Origin: Veillonella criceti
GTDB taxonomy: Bacteria; Bacillota; Negativicutes; Veillonellales; Veillonellaceae
DNA: 64,000 nt
Reading direction: 5' to 3'
Assembly: GCF_900460315.1 (NCBI RefSeq)
Contig: NZ_UHIO01000001.1
Location: forward strand, 2,070,001 to 2,134,000
The translations under genes and the position numbers were made by a program. Below the pieces are notes generated by a model, which worked only from the letters and a program-made list of their open reading frames with translations, was not told the origin of the DNA and searched no databases. Positions 8,578 to 17,867 of the stretch are shown one piece after another (the stretch's first letter is position 1; every line of letters begins with the position of its first letter).

Positions 8578-9945
8578 TTATAGAGTCTGGTATTGTTTAA
8601 AGGTTTTATGTTGAATATACCAGACCCGCCAGGTAAAGAGTAAGGCAGCAATTAAGGTGCTACCTAAGAGGCCAATCCAAATAGCATAAGGGCCATAATT
8701 AAAGAGAAAAGTGAAGATTGCTGCAATAGGAATGCTAGTACCACAGAAGCTTGATAAGGCGATAATGGAAATAATACGCACATCTTTATAGCCTCTTAGA
8801 ATGCCTTGGATGGGCGTACCCAACGCATCAATGACTGTAAAGAAGACGGCATAACTTAAGAAGCTTCCAATTAAATCAACCATATTAGGGTCGTTTGTAT
8901 AATAACCAGCAATGGTAGGCAGATGGGTAAAGGTATAAAGGCAGATCGTCATAGCAAGAACAACGGCTAATCCACGAGCAATATAAGAGTATATTTTAGC
9001 TTCATGGAGGTCCTTAGCACCAACAGCATAGCCCACAGTAATAGTGGCAGCAATACCAATACTTAAGGGGACCCCATAAAAGAGGGAGGTGAAACTTAAG
9101 GCCGCTTGATGGGCGGCAATAATACTTGTACCATAGGCCGTGGCAGCGATGCCTGCGAGACTAAAGATACTACTTTCAGCAAAGATAGCGAGACCAATGG
9201 GAATACCTAGTCGCAATTGCTCCTGAATATAGGTGAAGTCAAAGGTAAAACAACGGCGGAACAAGTGATAGCTTTTGAAGGGCTTGCCTAGTACTAATAC
9301 TAATAAAAAAGCTAGAAAGTTAAACCAATAGGCAATGGCAGTAGCAATGCCGGCCCCTAAACCGCCGAGTGGGGGAAAGCCAAAATGACCTAGAATGAGC
9401 GCATAGTTTAAAAAAATATGGAGGCCTAACCCGCAGAGGATAATATACATAGTGTAGTGTGTATAGCCGTGACAGTCTAAGGTATTGCGTAATACACAAG
9501 TTAGAATCAGTGGTAATAATCCAACTGCGATAGCTTTTAAGTATTGCCAACATATTTCATAAGCAGCTGGCTCTAATTGTAAATGTGTTAAAATGGGATC
9601 TAAAAGTGTAACGCCTAGTAGCAACATTAGCAGAAAGAAACAAAGAGATAAAATGAGACCATGATAGATAATGGTTGGAATGTTATCTTTCTCGTTTGCG
9701 CCCAGTAATTGAGCAATAATTGGTGAAATGCCTAGATGAATCCCAATGATACCATAATAACAGGCCGTCCATAGATTAAAGCCTACCGAAATTCCGGCTA
9801 AATCCACTGTGCTGTATTGCCCGGTTAATACAACTGAGACAAAGGAACCGCCTGTAATGGCAAATTGTGTCAAGATGATTGGTATTGTTAAGGCGATAAA
9901 ATGTTTAATTCTACTAAGCGTACTCATTTGACGTATTGTATTCAT
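8578..9945 (-). CDS. MATE-family efflux transporter (MepA-like), copy 2
   Basis: A 455-residue MATE exporter, paralogous to the gene downstream of it on the same strand. Both share the start pattern IKxFIxLTIPII, the TGGSF and GQYST motifs and the PxQGILRxYKDV stretch near the C-terminus. About twelve membrane segments are visible. The RBS GAGGT lies right after the U run of its leader, so a terminator there directly precedes translation. The leader holds a second copy of the same structured RNA. Tandem duplication of exporter plus leader, followed by divergence, is the simplest explanation. Confidence 0.9.
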   Translation of the reverse strand: MNTIRQMSTLSRIKHFIALTIPIILTQFAITGGSFVSVVLTGQYSTVDLAGISVGFNLWTACYYGIIGIHLGISPIIAQLLGANEKDNIPTIIYHGLILSLCFFLLMLLLGVTLLDPILTHLQLEPAAYEICWQYLKAIAVGLLPLILTCVLRNTLDCHGYTHYTMYIILCGLGLHIFLNYALILGHFGFPPLGGLGAGIATAIAYWFNFLAFLLVLVLGKPFKSYHLFRRCFTFDFTYIQEQLRLGIPIGLAIFAESSIFSLAGIAATAYGTSIIAAHQAALSFTSLFYGVPLSIGIAATITVGYAVGAKDLHEAKIYSYIARGLAVVLAMTICLYTFTHLPTIAGYYTNDPNMVDLIGSFLSYAVFFTVIDALGTPIQGILRGYKDVRIISIIALSSFCGTSIPIAAIFTFLFNYGPYAIWIGLLGSTLIAALLFTWRVWYIQHKTFKQYQTL

Positions 9946-9957
9946 ATATGTTACCTC

Positions 9958-10042
9958 AAAAAAAGCACCAAATTATCTATCTTCTAAGACCTGCGATAGA
10001 CTCTTTGATGCTACATACCTATATCCGGTGACCTAGGTATGG
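9958..10042 (-). ncRNA. Candidate guanidine-IV (mepA motif) riboswitch, copy 2
   Basis: On the minus strand the first hairpin has arms 10035-10041 and 10014-10020 with a loop containing GUCACCGGAU. The second has outer arms 10004-10011 and 9965-9972, an inner CUAUC/GAUAG stem and a 13-base loop beginning GCAGGUC. Seven U residues follow (9958-9964). Compared with copy 1 the loop lengths are kept, the stems have different sequences, and the loop-loop pair changes from GCC/GGC to ACC/GGU. That single compensatory change supports a real kissing contact. Confidence 0.72.
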
Positions 10043-10106
10043 CTTTCTTGTTAAATGTAATTAATAAATAATATATTTTTACTGTAACATAGAACATGAG
10101 AAAAGT

Positions 10107-10127
10107 CCATATAGTATAGCTATATGG
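10107..10127. promoter_or_regulatory. 21-bp inverted repeat upstream of MATE copy 2
   Basis: Perfect eight-base arms (ccatatag and ctatatgg) flank a five-base spacer. It sits about 65 bases upstream of the riboswitch, where the promoter of MATE copy 2 is expected, and could be an operator. No clear -35/-10 pair was assigned. Confidence 0.35.
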
Positions 10128-10197
10128 CATATGATAACCATGAAAAGACGATATTAAAAGTCAATAGGAAAAGATAGTATTAAAAGCGATGGTATTA

Positions 10198-10226
10198 AAA
10201 ACGACCTGCCATTGGCAGGTCGTTTT
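10198..10226 (-). terminator. Terminator of the M20 peptidase gene
   Basis: A 13-base stem (aaaacgacctgcc and complement) with a three-base loop lies 27 bases beyond the stop codon of the minus-strand peptidase gene. Confidence 0.8.
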
Positions 10227-10252
10227 AGTTATATGTGATTAATTATAAGCCA

Positions 10253-11374
10253 TTATTGTTTAGCGGCTTCAATAATAATTTGAGTCGCTAAGCGTGCTGA
10301 ATTATATAAATCTTCTTCTAATAAACATTCATCTTTGGTATGTACATTCGTCATGCCCACACCAAGAACGGCTGTTGGTACACCATAGGCATTGAAGAAG
10401 CTAGCATCACTACCGCCACCAGATTCCACTACGTTTACAGGGAAACCTAATTCTTCTGCTGCTTTACTAGCTAATTTAATCGTTTCAGAATCAACAGCTA
10501 AATCAAATGGATCATAAGCAGGTAATACTTTTACATCGACCGTTGTATTTGTCTCTGTAGCACCGGCTTCGAAAATCGCTACTACATCAGCTGTTAATTT
10601 GTCGAGTTTCGCTTTATTGCGGCTACGGGTTTCTAAAAGAATGGTGGCTTCATCAGCTACGATATTTGTGGCACGACCACCGCTAATAGTACCAATATTG
10701 CAAGTTGTTTCTTCATCAAGACGACCTTGTGGTAATTTAGTTAACATATGGCCCGCGGCTACAATAGCATTAATCCCTTTTTCAGGAGCATTGCCTGCAT
10801 GAGCAGCTTTACCTGTAATAACGGCGCGGACTTTGTTTTGGCCTGGTGCTTTGTGTACAATACGACCTGGGGCACCAGAGGTATCAAAGGTAAACCCTAA
10901 TTTAGCTTTTAACAAGGAGGAATCCATATTTTTGGAGCCATTAACGCCACCTTCTTCAGCGATAGTAAATACAACTTGAATATCGCCATGAGGTAAATTT
11001 TCCTCTTTGACAACGCGTAATGCTTCTAAAATAGCGACTACACCGGCTTTATCGTCGCCACCCAACACAGTGGTACCATCTGATGTAATGAGACCATCTT
11101 TAAGTTGAGGTTTAATATTTGCACAAGGTTCTACGCAGTCCATGTGAGCTGTTAACATAATCATAGGTGCTTCTGGAACGGTACCTTTACGAGTAGCTAC
11201 TAAGTTGCCTGTATTACCGCCTAGTTTTTCACCAGCATTGTCTTCTTCTACTGTGAATCCTAAATCTTCTAGTCGTTTGGTAAGTAGATCAGCTACTACC
11301 CGTTCGTTTAATGTGGAGCAAGGAATCTGAACAAGCTCAAAGAATTCGTCAAGGACACGCTTTTCTTGAATCAT
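10253..11374 (-). CDS. M20-family peptidase, PepT-like (tripeptidase type)
   Basis: A 373-residue zinc aminopeptidase of the M20 family, close in length and motifs to the PepT-like group. Visible metal and catalytic elements are HMD (His77, Asp79), GGDDKAG (Asp107/Asp108), and the Glu pair in TIAEEGG (140-141). A late His occurs in NVHTKDE. These enzymes trim short peptides in the cytoplasm. AAGGAGG precedes the ATG by five bases. It is transcribed with or just after the DcuC gene upstream on the same strand; whether they share an mRNA is unclear because a hairpin separates them. Confidence 0.88.
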   Translation of the reverse strand: MIQEKRVLDEFFELVQIPCSTLNERVVADLLTKRLEDLGFTVEEDNAGEKLGGNTGNLVATRKGTVPEAPMIMLTAHMDCVEPCANIKPQLKDGLITSDGTTVLGGDDKAGVVAILEALRVVKEENLPHGDIQVVFTIAEEGGVNGSKNMDSSLLKAKLGFTFDTSGAPGRIVHKAPGQNKVRAVITGKAAHAGNAPEKGINAIVAAGHMLTKLPQGRLDEETTCNIGTISGGRATNIVADEATILLETRSRNKAKLDKLTADVVAIFEAGATETNTTVDVKVLPAYDPFDLAVDSETIKLASKAAEELGFPVNVVESGGGSDASFFNAYGVPTAVLGVGMTNVHTKDECLLEEDLYNSARLATQIIIEAAKQ

Positions 11375-11461
11375 GAGAACCTCCTTAAGAAAATAGAAAT
11401 ATATAAATTAAAATATATAAAATGGAACTACTTAGTACCTAGTGTATATAGTAATTGTAAA

Positions 11462-11509
11462 ACTATAAAGTCTGTTAATAGATTCTTTATAGTGCGGTTA
11501 GGAACAGAC
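11462..11509 (-). terminator. Possible terminator or attenuating hairpin after dcuC
   Basis: Two mutually exclusive stems are possible: gtctgtt/aacagac (11470-11476 with 11503-11509) and actataaag/ctttatagt (11462-11470 with 11485-11493). The second is followed on the minus strand by a short T run. It lies directly after the dcuC stop codon. Confidence 0.4.
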
Positions 11510-11510
11510 A

Positions 11511-12794
11511 TTAGAATAGAATTAAGAATGTAATAACACCGGCCAACATAGGAATAATGTTGCGTTTGGCTAATTCCATAGGGCTTACTTTAGCGAGGGT
11601 TGCACAGATAATGGCAGCGCCTGCTACAGGGGACGTGGAACGACCAATCGCCCCAGAAATTTGAGCTAAGGAACCAAGATCGACCATGTTCATACCAAAG
11701 GTAGCTGCATGTGGTGTAATGGCACCGTTGAATGCCAAAGCCGCTGCATCACCAGAACCACAGAGAATAGCAATGATGAAAGGTCCAAAGCTACCTGCGA
11801 TTTTAGCAATTGATTCGGAGTCTTTCATATAAGTAAGTAAAGCATCTGTAAGGCCCATGGCTTGCATACCTTGGGTAAATACGGCCGCTGCAATGATAAG
11901 GCCAATAATACTACCATAGGCTTCGCCCATACCTTTGAAGAAATTTTTAGTAACTTCTTGTGGGTTAGCGCGTGCAATGAGTAAAGCGATAACACAGCCA
12001 ATAATCATGGCTGCTGGTACACTGACTTTAGAAATGCCCATAGCCTTAATCATAGGCAAGTTTAAGTTGGTAACAACTAGAATGACTAATGGAATAATAG
12101 GAGCTAATGCTTTTAATGGATTTACTTTTAATTTAGCTGTTAAAGAAGCATCGCCTTCGGATTCTAAAGCTTGTTGACGTGCTTTAGAAGGGCCTTCTTT
12201 TTTTACGGCAGCTACTAATGTAAGAGCAATAGCTACGACGAAAGAAGCAATAATAGCTGGAACAGCTGTTTCGAGTACAACGTACATTACATCAACACTA
12301 GCCATTTTGGAAATAAAAGCCACATGCGTGTTACCAGGGCTAATTGTACTGCCCCAAGTACCCGCCAATATAGCGGCTCCAGCCATTGCTGGATGCACGC
12401 CTGCTGCGATTAATGCTGGAATTAAAATACTGCCAATGGCAGCTGCAGCACCAGCAGCACTGGTTACGGCAATGTTAAGCCACCAAGTGACTAACATAGC
12501 TAACGGAATAATTACAGCATGGCTTTTGGAGATAAGTCCAGATAAGGCATGTACCAAATGCTGATCACATTCAGTGTGTTTCATAACGAAGGCAAAGCCC
12601 ATAACGGTACAGATGGTAGGTACTAATGAGCCATGAATCATGGTTTTAACAAAGGAATCCATAAATTGGCCCATCACACCGCCGATTAAGCACATTAAAG
12701 CCCCTGCGATGAGTAAAACTGTACGTGTTTCATACTTGCGAATGATGGCGGCAAAGGCGACAATAACGATTACCCCGCCTAGTAGTTGCATCAT
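11511..12794 (-). CDS. dcuC: Anaerobic C4-dicarboxylate transporter, DcuC family
   Basis: A 427-residue, strongly hydrophobic carrier of the DcuC family. Typical features include the N-terminal GGVIVIVAFAAIIRKYETRTVLLIAGA helices and a centre rich in Gly/Ala helices. The C-terminal half contains GSGDAAALAFNGAITPHA and SGAIGRSTSPVAGAA. DcuC exchanges or exports succinate, fumarate and related acids during anaerobic growth, which fits the succinate/propionate metabolism encoded later in the window. AAGGAGG precedes the first of two adjacent ATGs. It is divergent from tag. Confidence 0.88.
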   Translation of the reverse strand: MMQLLGGVIVIVAFAAIIRKYETRTVLLIAGALMCLIGGVMGQFMDSFVKTMIHGSLVPTICTVMGFAFVMKHTECDQHLVHALSGLISKSHAVIIPLAMLVTWWLNIAVTSAAGAAAAIGSILIPALIAAGVHPAMAGAAILAGTWGSTISPGNTHVAFISKMASVDVMYVVLETAVPAIIASFVVAIALTLVAAVKKEGPSKARQQALESEGDASLTAKLKVNPLKALAPIIPLVILVVTNLNLPMIKAMGISKVSVPAAMIIGCVIALLIARANPQEVTKNFFKGMGEAYGSIIGLIIAAAVFTQGMQAMGLTDALLTYMKDSESIAKIAGSFGPFIIAILCGSGDAAALAFNGAITPHAATFGMNMVDLGSLAQISGAIGRSTSPVAGAAIICATLAKVSPMELAKRNIIPMLAGVITFLILF

Positions 12795-12953
12795 AGGTAA
12801 ATACCTCCTTGAAAATAAAACCGCTTACTATATAACATGGTATAATACTAATATATGCGAAATTCAGAAAAAATACCATGGATTTATGTAAAATAATTAA
12901 TTTTATTATATCAATTTGACATACTACATGATTTTTGTAATAGGAGAAGACAT

Positions 12954-13547
12954 ATGAATGAACAGGTAGGACAATGCATTTGGGCCAGTCGTAATGAACT
13001 AGAACAAATTTATCATGATACCGAATGGGGCGTGCCACTCCACGATGATAATAAATTATTCGAAATGTTAATTTTGGAAGGGATGCAAGCTGGTTTAAGT
13101 TGGACAATTATTATGAAACGACGTGAAGCTATGCGTGAGGCTTTTGATGGATTTAATATAGCTACTTTAGCACAATATACGCCTGAAAAAGAAGCAACCT
13201 TATTAGAAAATCCTAATATTATTCGTCATCGTCTTAAAATAGCAGCGTTACGAAAAAATGCACAAGCTTTTCAGAGAGTGCAAGCTGAATTTGGGTCGTT
13301 TGATGCGTATATTTGGCAATTTACTGAAGGGAAATCAATAGTTGGGCATTGGCAACGTCAAGAAGATGTGCCGGCTACAATTCCTTTAGCAGAGAAGATT
13401 AGTAAAGATTTGAAGAAACGCGGTTTTACTTTTGTAGGGCCTACCATAGTATATTCATTCATGCAGGCAATTGGGATTGTGAATGATCATATTGTGACCT
13501 GTCCTTGTTATAAACGGTTGCTTACTATGACTGACAGTGTTGAATAA
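12954..13547 (+). CDS. tag: DNA-3-methyladenine glycosylase I
   Basis: A 197-residue base-excision repair enzyme that removes 3-methyladenine from alkylated DNA. The order CIWA (Cys8), YHDTEWGVP, LEGMQAGLSW, GFTFVGPTIVYSFMQA and NDHIVTCPCY follows E. coli Tag through its whole length. It includes the His and Cys residues expected to bind zinc. AGGAGA lies before the ATG. The gene is divergent from dcuC and appears to stand alone. Confidence 0.95.
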   Translation: MNEQVGQCIWASRNELEQIYHDTEWGVPLHDDNKLFEMLILEGMQAGLSWTIIMKRREAMREAFDGFNIATLAQYTPEKEATLLENPNIIRHRLKIAALRKNAQAFQRVQAEFGSFDAYIWQFTEGKSIVGHWQRQEDVPATIPLAEKISKDLKKRGFTFVGPTIVYSFMQAIGIVNDHIVTCPCYKRLLTMTDSVE

Positions 13548-13609
13548 AGCGGGGCAGTATTTGTTAAGAGTCAATATAAAAATGTGTATGTCAACAGGTA
13601 GGAGGTACT

Positions 13610-14731
13610 ATGGATTTTTTTAACTATGCTTATGACCATGGACATATTCAATTTAGTCAGTATATATATCGCATTGGTACCTATCACTATAATTGGCACC
13701 CTGAAATTGAAATACTAGTGGTGCTTCAAGGGCGTGTTGAAGTATGTCATGATAGTGAATATACTAACTTAGGAGTGAACGATATTATTATATTACCGCC
13801 ACAATGTGGTCACGCTACGTTGGCTTTGGAACCAGATACAATGGCAATGGTCTTGCATTTACATCCAAGTATATTGGCTCAATATGATAGGGTATTTCGT
13901 CAATCTACTTTCTTTGTAACAACAGATGAAGGCACTCAAAATTTGCCACTATACGTAGCGTTGCGTGAGCAATTAGGCCGTTTGATTTTATTGTTAGCCA
14001 AGGTGCAAGAGGATCAATTTGATATGGCGAGTTTAAATAAGTCTAATAATCGTTCTTTTAATGCTACTACATTAATTGATATACCTAATTTAAGTATTGA
14101 GCATCTGTTTTTGCAAGTATTAGAAACATTGACTGCTATATTATTGCCTCATACACATGAGCCACAAGGGAATCCTGTAGCAATACAACAGGAAGCGACT
14201 TTTGAAAAAATGATTACTTATATAGATAAGCATTATAAAGAATCCATTACTTTAGGAGATATAGCCTCTATTGGGGGTTATACTGAGAGTTATGCGTCTC
14301 AATTTTTTAAGCGTCAATTAGGTATATCTTTTAAAACGTATCTGTTACGTATGCGACTGCGTGATGCGGCGGTGCAATTAGTAAATACAAAGCAACAAGT
14401 GGTAGATATAGCCAATCAATGTGGTTTTTCTGATGTGAAATCCTTTAATACGGCGTTTCGAAAACATTTTCATACAACGCCTTCTGAGTATCGACGAATT
14501 GCTACAAAAGTAGAGCGACAAACGATGATGGATAATTGGAAGGAGTATATTGCTTCTGATGATGTAAGTATTAATCAATGTTTACAGCTGTATATAGCCC
14601 CTATCGAAGTTGATAAAACGGAGCGTATATCTGAGCACGATTTATCTTTGGCAACGGTTCAGCAGATTAAAAGTCAATTAGAAGATACCTTGAAGCAGTT
14701 AGATATGGCTTTAAATTCAAATAAGGGATAG
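13610..14731 (+). CDS. AraC-family regulator with N-terminal cupin domain
   Basis: A 373-residue transcription factor. Residues about 20-95 form a cupin-like sensing domain (YHYNWHPEIEILVVLQG and a later PPQCGH). A pair of helix-turn-helix motifs lies at about 195-295 (ITLGDIASIGGYTESYASQFFKRQLGISF and VVDIANQCGFSDVKSFNTAFRKHF), the AraC signature. About 75 residues follow the DNA-binding part, a longer tail than usual. It lies upstream of the SLC13-ttd operon on the same strand, separated by a terminator and an unusual palindrome set, so it may activate that operon; this is inference. Confidence 0.9.
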   Translation: MDFFNYAYDHGHIQFSQYIYRIGTYHYNWHPEIEILVVLQGRVEVCHDSEYTNLGVNDIIILPPQCGHATLALEPDTMAMVLHLHPSILAQYDRVFRQSTFFVTTDEGTQNLPLYVALREQLGRLILLLAKVQEDQFDMASLNKSNNRSFNATTLIDIPNLSIEHLFLQVLETLTAILLPHTHEPQGNPVAIQQEATFEKMITYIDKHYKESITLGDIASIGGYTESYASQFFKRQLGISFKTYLLRMRLRDAAVQLVNTKQQVVDIANQCGFSDVKSFNTAFRKHFHTTPSEYRRIATKVERQTMMDNWKEYIASDDVSINQCLQLYIAPIEVDKTERISEHDLSLATVQQIKSQLEDTLKQLDMALNSNKG

Positions 14732-14820
14732 TTTTAATGCTATCTAATAAAAAGAGAATTAGGTATTTTTTTAGATTAAAATTAACATATTAAAAAGATA
14801 AAATATTATGAATTCTATAA

Positions 14821-14860
14821 ATGACTAGCTTTTTATAAATTGTGGCTAGTCATTTTTTTA
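14821..14860 (+). terminator. Terminator after the AraC-family gene
   Basis: A nine-base stem (atgactagc and gctagtcat) with a long AT-rich loop ends in a run of seven T. Confidence 0.78.
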
Positions 14861-14891
14861 TATGAAAATAAGAGTAAACATAAATAATATA

Positions 14892-14965
14892 GTAGAAAAT
14901 CAAATAAATGAAAATTGTTTTCATAGCATAAATTGGATAGCTGATTTTCTACATATGCGTATAAT
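14892..14965 (+). promoter_or_regulatory. Nested inverted repeats and -10 box ahead of the SLC13-ttd operon
   Basis: An 11-base perfect inverted repeat (gtagaaaatca at 14892-14902 and tgattttctac at 14942-14952) encloses a 17-base palindrome at 14908-14924 (atgaaaa, ttg, ttttcat). A TATAAT box follows at 14960-14965 but has no good -35, as expected for an activator-dependent promoter. The inner palindrome also resembles a 7-1-7 Fur box. The binding protein is not known; the AraC regulator next door is one candidate. Confidence 0.5.
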
Positions 14966-15026
14966 GAAACTATCGAATGCATTCACAGTATCACCAACGT
15001 GTATAAGTTAACGAGAGGAGTTCTTT

Positions 15027-16295
15027 ATGGATGGTGTTATTGTAACGTTAGTTTTATTAGTTTTTGCCATTGTTATGTTTGTTTGGGAAAAAATTCCCCT
15101 TTCAATTACAGCTATGACTGTGGCAGTTTGTTTAACCTTGACGGGTGTATTAACCCCAAAAGAAGCCTTTTTAGGCTTTGTCGATTCTAATGTGTTATTA
15201 TTTATGGCTATGTTCATTGTGGGAGCAGCTTTTTTTGAAACAGGTGTAGCTCATGCTGTAGGGGGCTTAGTTAATCGTTTTGCCAAGACAGAACGGCATG
15301 TTATTATTGCAGTTATGGTAATTACAGGGACTATGTCAACGTTTTTATCTAATACGGGTACAACGGCTGTGTTAATTCCCGTAGCTATGGGCCTAGTACA
15401 GCGAACCGGTATTAAAGCTACTAGATTATTAATGCCTTTAGCTATTGCTGCTTCAGCTGGTGGTAATGTAAGTTTGATTGGTTCCCCAGGCAATATGATT
15501 GCTCAGTCAGGTTTAGCACAACAGAATTTAGCTTTTGCATTTTTCGACTATGCGCTGGTAGGACTACCAGTATTATTAGTAGGAATTGCGTACTTTGCAT
15601 TGATTGGACATAAACTTTTGCCAGAAACACCGACTCATCAAGTGGATACTGAATATAATACTGAGGCTGATTATAGTAAGGTAGCTATGTGGCGTAAAGT
15701 GATTGCTGCAGCAACTTTAGTAGGTACTGTGCTAGGTATGATTTTTGAATCACAATTGGGTATTAAACTGCATGTGATTGCTTGGATTGGAGCTCTGATT
15801 CTTGTTGCGACGCGTACGATTTCTGAAAAAGTAGCAGTTAATGCTATTGATATGAAAACAATCTTATTATTTGTAGGCTCTTTAGCGCTTGCCAAAGCAT
15901 TGGTTAAGACGGGGGCTGGTGTGATGATTGCCGATACAATTATTAAAAGTTTAGGGGATAATCCATCACCATTTATGTTATTAGCGGTTGTGTTTATTAT
16001 TGCAGCGGTACTTACACAGTTTATGTCGAATACAGCAACGACGGCTTTATTAGTGCCTATCGGACTGGCATTAGCACAGCAAGTAGGAGCTGATCCTAAA
16101 GCCGTATTGATGGCTACCGTAATCGGTGGTTCAGTAGCGTTTGCTACACCTATAGGCTGTCCACCAAATACGATGGTATACAATGTAGCTGGCTATAGTT
16201 TTATGGATTATGTAAAAGTGGGTGGACCATATTTAATTCTATCCGCCATTACATCGTTAATTTTATTACCAATTTTTTTCCCATTCTATCCGTAA
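15027..16295 (+). CDS. SLC13/DASS-family carboxylate permease
   Basis: A 422-residue membrane carrier of the divalent-anion/Na+ symporter superfamily. Two SNTxTTA(V/L)L(I/V)P motifs (FLSNTGTTAVLIPVA and FMSNTATTALLVPIG) mark the two inverted repeats that form the substrate site. A conserved FATPIGCPPNTMVY segment follows the second. The next two genes are tartrate-dehydratase subunits, so the natural cargo is probably a C4 dicarboxylate or hydroxy acid, for example tartrate, malate or fumarate. GAGAGGAG precedes the ATG. It begins an operon with ttdA, ttdB and a hydroxyacid dehydrogenase. Confidence 0.9.
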   Translation: MDGVIVTLVLLVFAIVMFVWEKIPLSITAMTVAVCLTLTGVLTPKEAFLGFVDSNVLLFMAMFIVGAAFFETGVAHAVGGLVNRFAKTERHVIIAVMVITGTMSTFLSNTGTTAVLIPVAMGLVQRTGIKATRLLMPLAIAASAGGNVSLIGSPGNMIAQSGLAQQNLAFAFFDYALVGLPVLLVGIAYFALIGHKLLPETPTHQVDTEYNTEADYSKVAMWRKVIAAATLVGTVLGMIFESQLGIKLHVIAWIGALILVATRTISEKVAVNAIDMKTILLFVGSLALAKALVKTGAGVMIADTIIKSLGDNPSPFMLLAVVFIIAAVLTQFMSNTATTALLVPIGLALAQQVGADPKAVLMATVIGGSVAFATPIGCPPNTMVYNVAGYSFMDYVKVGGPYLILSAITSLILLPIFFPFYP

Positions 16296-16322
16296 GTAAG
16301 GACATTTTTTAAGGAGGCCATT

Positions 16323-17222
16323 ATGGAACAGGTTACTCAGAGTCAAGAAATGACTCGCATTATTGCAGATTTTGTAGGCTATATGTCGAAAGTATTGCCT
16401 GATGATGTAGATGCAAAAATTAAGGAACTCGCAGCTGACGAAAAGAATCCACTAGCTAAAACGATTTATGACACAATGCATACGAATATGGAATTAGCTA
16501 AAGAACTAAGTCGTCCTTCTTGTCAGGATACAGGGGTTTTACAGTACTGGGTAAAATGTGGTGCTAAATTCCCACTAATTGGTGAATTGGAAAGCATTTT
16601 GCGCGAAGCAACTTTAAAAGCGACGCAAGAAACACCATTACGTCATAATAGCGTTGAAACATTTGACGAATTTAATACAAAGAAAAATATTGGGTTAACA
16701 GCGCCTTATGTATTCTGGGATATTGTACCAGATCGTGATGATGTTGAAATTTTCCCATACATGGCAGGTGGCGGTTGCTCCTTACCTGGTAGTGGTAAAA
16801 CTTTGATGCCTGGTGAAGGGTATGAAGGGGTTGCTAAATTTGTGCTTGATTTGATGACGTCTTATGGCTTAAATGCATGTCCTCCATTGTTAGTTGGGGT
16901 TGGTATTGCTACCTCTATTGATACAGCGGCTTTATACTCTAAAAAAGCACTTATGCGTCCAGTAAGTTCTAAAAATCCAAATGAAAAAGCAGCTTATATG
17001 GAACAATTATTAGAAGATGGCATTAATTCTCTTCATTTAGGACCACAAGGTATGGGTGGTGATAAATCGGTAATGGGTGTAAATATTGAAAATGGTACCC
17101 GTCATCCATCTGTATTGAGTGTAGCTGTTAATGTAGGCTGCTGGAATCATCGTCGTGGTCATTTAGTATTTACTAAAGATGGTAAATGTACTGTATTATC
17201 TCATAGTGGGGTGGCATACTAA
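16323..17222 (+). CDS. ttdA: L(+)-tartrate dehydratase / class I fumarase-type alpha subunit
   Basis: A 299-residue Fe-S hydro-lyase subunit. It parallels E. coli TtdA throughout: [16 protein letters not shown], the cluster-associated [23 protein letters not shown] and [12 protein letters not shown]. The three cysteines expected to ligate a [4Fe-4S] cluster lie in these motifs. The enzyme would dehydrate L-tartrate to oxaloacetate, but the same two-subunit form also acts as fumarate hydratase in many anaerobes. In a succinate producer the latter is equally plausible. It shares one base with ttdB. Confidence 0.9.
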   Translation: MEQVTQSQEMTRIIADFVGYMSKVLPDDVDAKIKELAADEKNPLAKTIYDTMHTNMELAKELSRPSCQDTGVLQYWVKCGAKFPLIGELESILREATLKATQETPLRHNSVETFDEFNTKKNIGLTAPYVFWDIVPDRDDVEIFPYMAGGGCSLPGSGKTLMPGEGYEGVAKFVLDLMTSYGLNACPPLLVGVGIATSIDTAALYSKKALMRPVSSKNPNEKAAYMEQLLEDGINSLHLGPQGMGGDKSVMGVNIENGTRHPSVLSVAVNVGCWNHRRGHLVFTKDGKCTVLSHSGVAY

Positions 17223-17839
17223 TGGAAAAGAAAATTTTAACAACACCAATTTCAGCAAAAGATCTTGAAGGCATTAAAGCAGGCGATATTATTTATTTAA
17301 CTGGTCATATTACAACTTGTCGTGATGTAGCACATCGTCGCTTGATTGAATATGGTCGTGAACTTCCTGTTGATGTACGTGATGGCGCTATCTTGCATGC
17401 TGGGCCAATCGTAAAAGCTGTTGATGAAGCTAATGATAAATATGAAATGATTTCAGTAGGGCCGACTACAAGTATGCGTATGGAAAAATTCGAATACGAC
17501 TTTGTTAAACATACTGGCGTACGCCTTATTGTAGGTAAGGGCGGGATGGGCCCTGGCACACAAAAAGCATGCCAAGAATTTAAAGCATTGCATTTAGTAT
17601 TCCCTGCTGGTAATGCAGTATTAGCGGCTACAGAAGTAGAAGAAATTGAACAAGCTAATTGGAAAGAATTAGGTATGCCTGAAACATTATGGACTTGCCG
17701 TGTTAAAGAATTCGGTCCTCTTATCGTGTCCATTGATACCTACGGCAATAACTGGTTTGAACAGAAAAAAGTTGAATATAACGAAAATAAAGAAAAAGCA
17801 TTAGAAGAAATTAATAAACATGTAAGCTTTATTAAATAA
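17222..17839 (+). CDS. ttdB: L(+)-tartrate dehydratase / class I fumarase-type beta subunit
   Basis: A 205-residue partner of the alpha subunit. The start [44 protein letters not shown] and the end [17 protein letters not shown] match TtdB closely. The stop of ttdA and the start of ttdB overlap as TAATG, a strong sign of coupled translation for a two-subunit enzyme. Confidence 0.92.
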   Translation: MEKKILTTPISAKDLEGIKAGDIIYLTGHITTCRDVAHRRLIEYGRELPVDVRDGAILHAGPIVKAVDEANDKYEMISVGPTTSMRMEKFEYDFVKHTGVRLIVGKGGMGPGTQKACQEFKALHLVFPAGNAVLAATEVEEIEQANWKELGMPETLWTCRVKEFGPLIVSIDTYGNNWFEQKKVEYNENKEKALEEINKHVSFIK

Positions 17840-17867
17840 GATGTTGTAATCATAGAGGACTCGCTAT

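Noticed and set aside
6992..9945. MATE pair as part of a mobile or resistance island
   Set aside because: No transposase, integrase or flanking repeats; base composition looks like the rest of the window.
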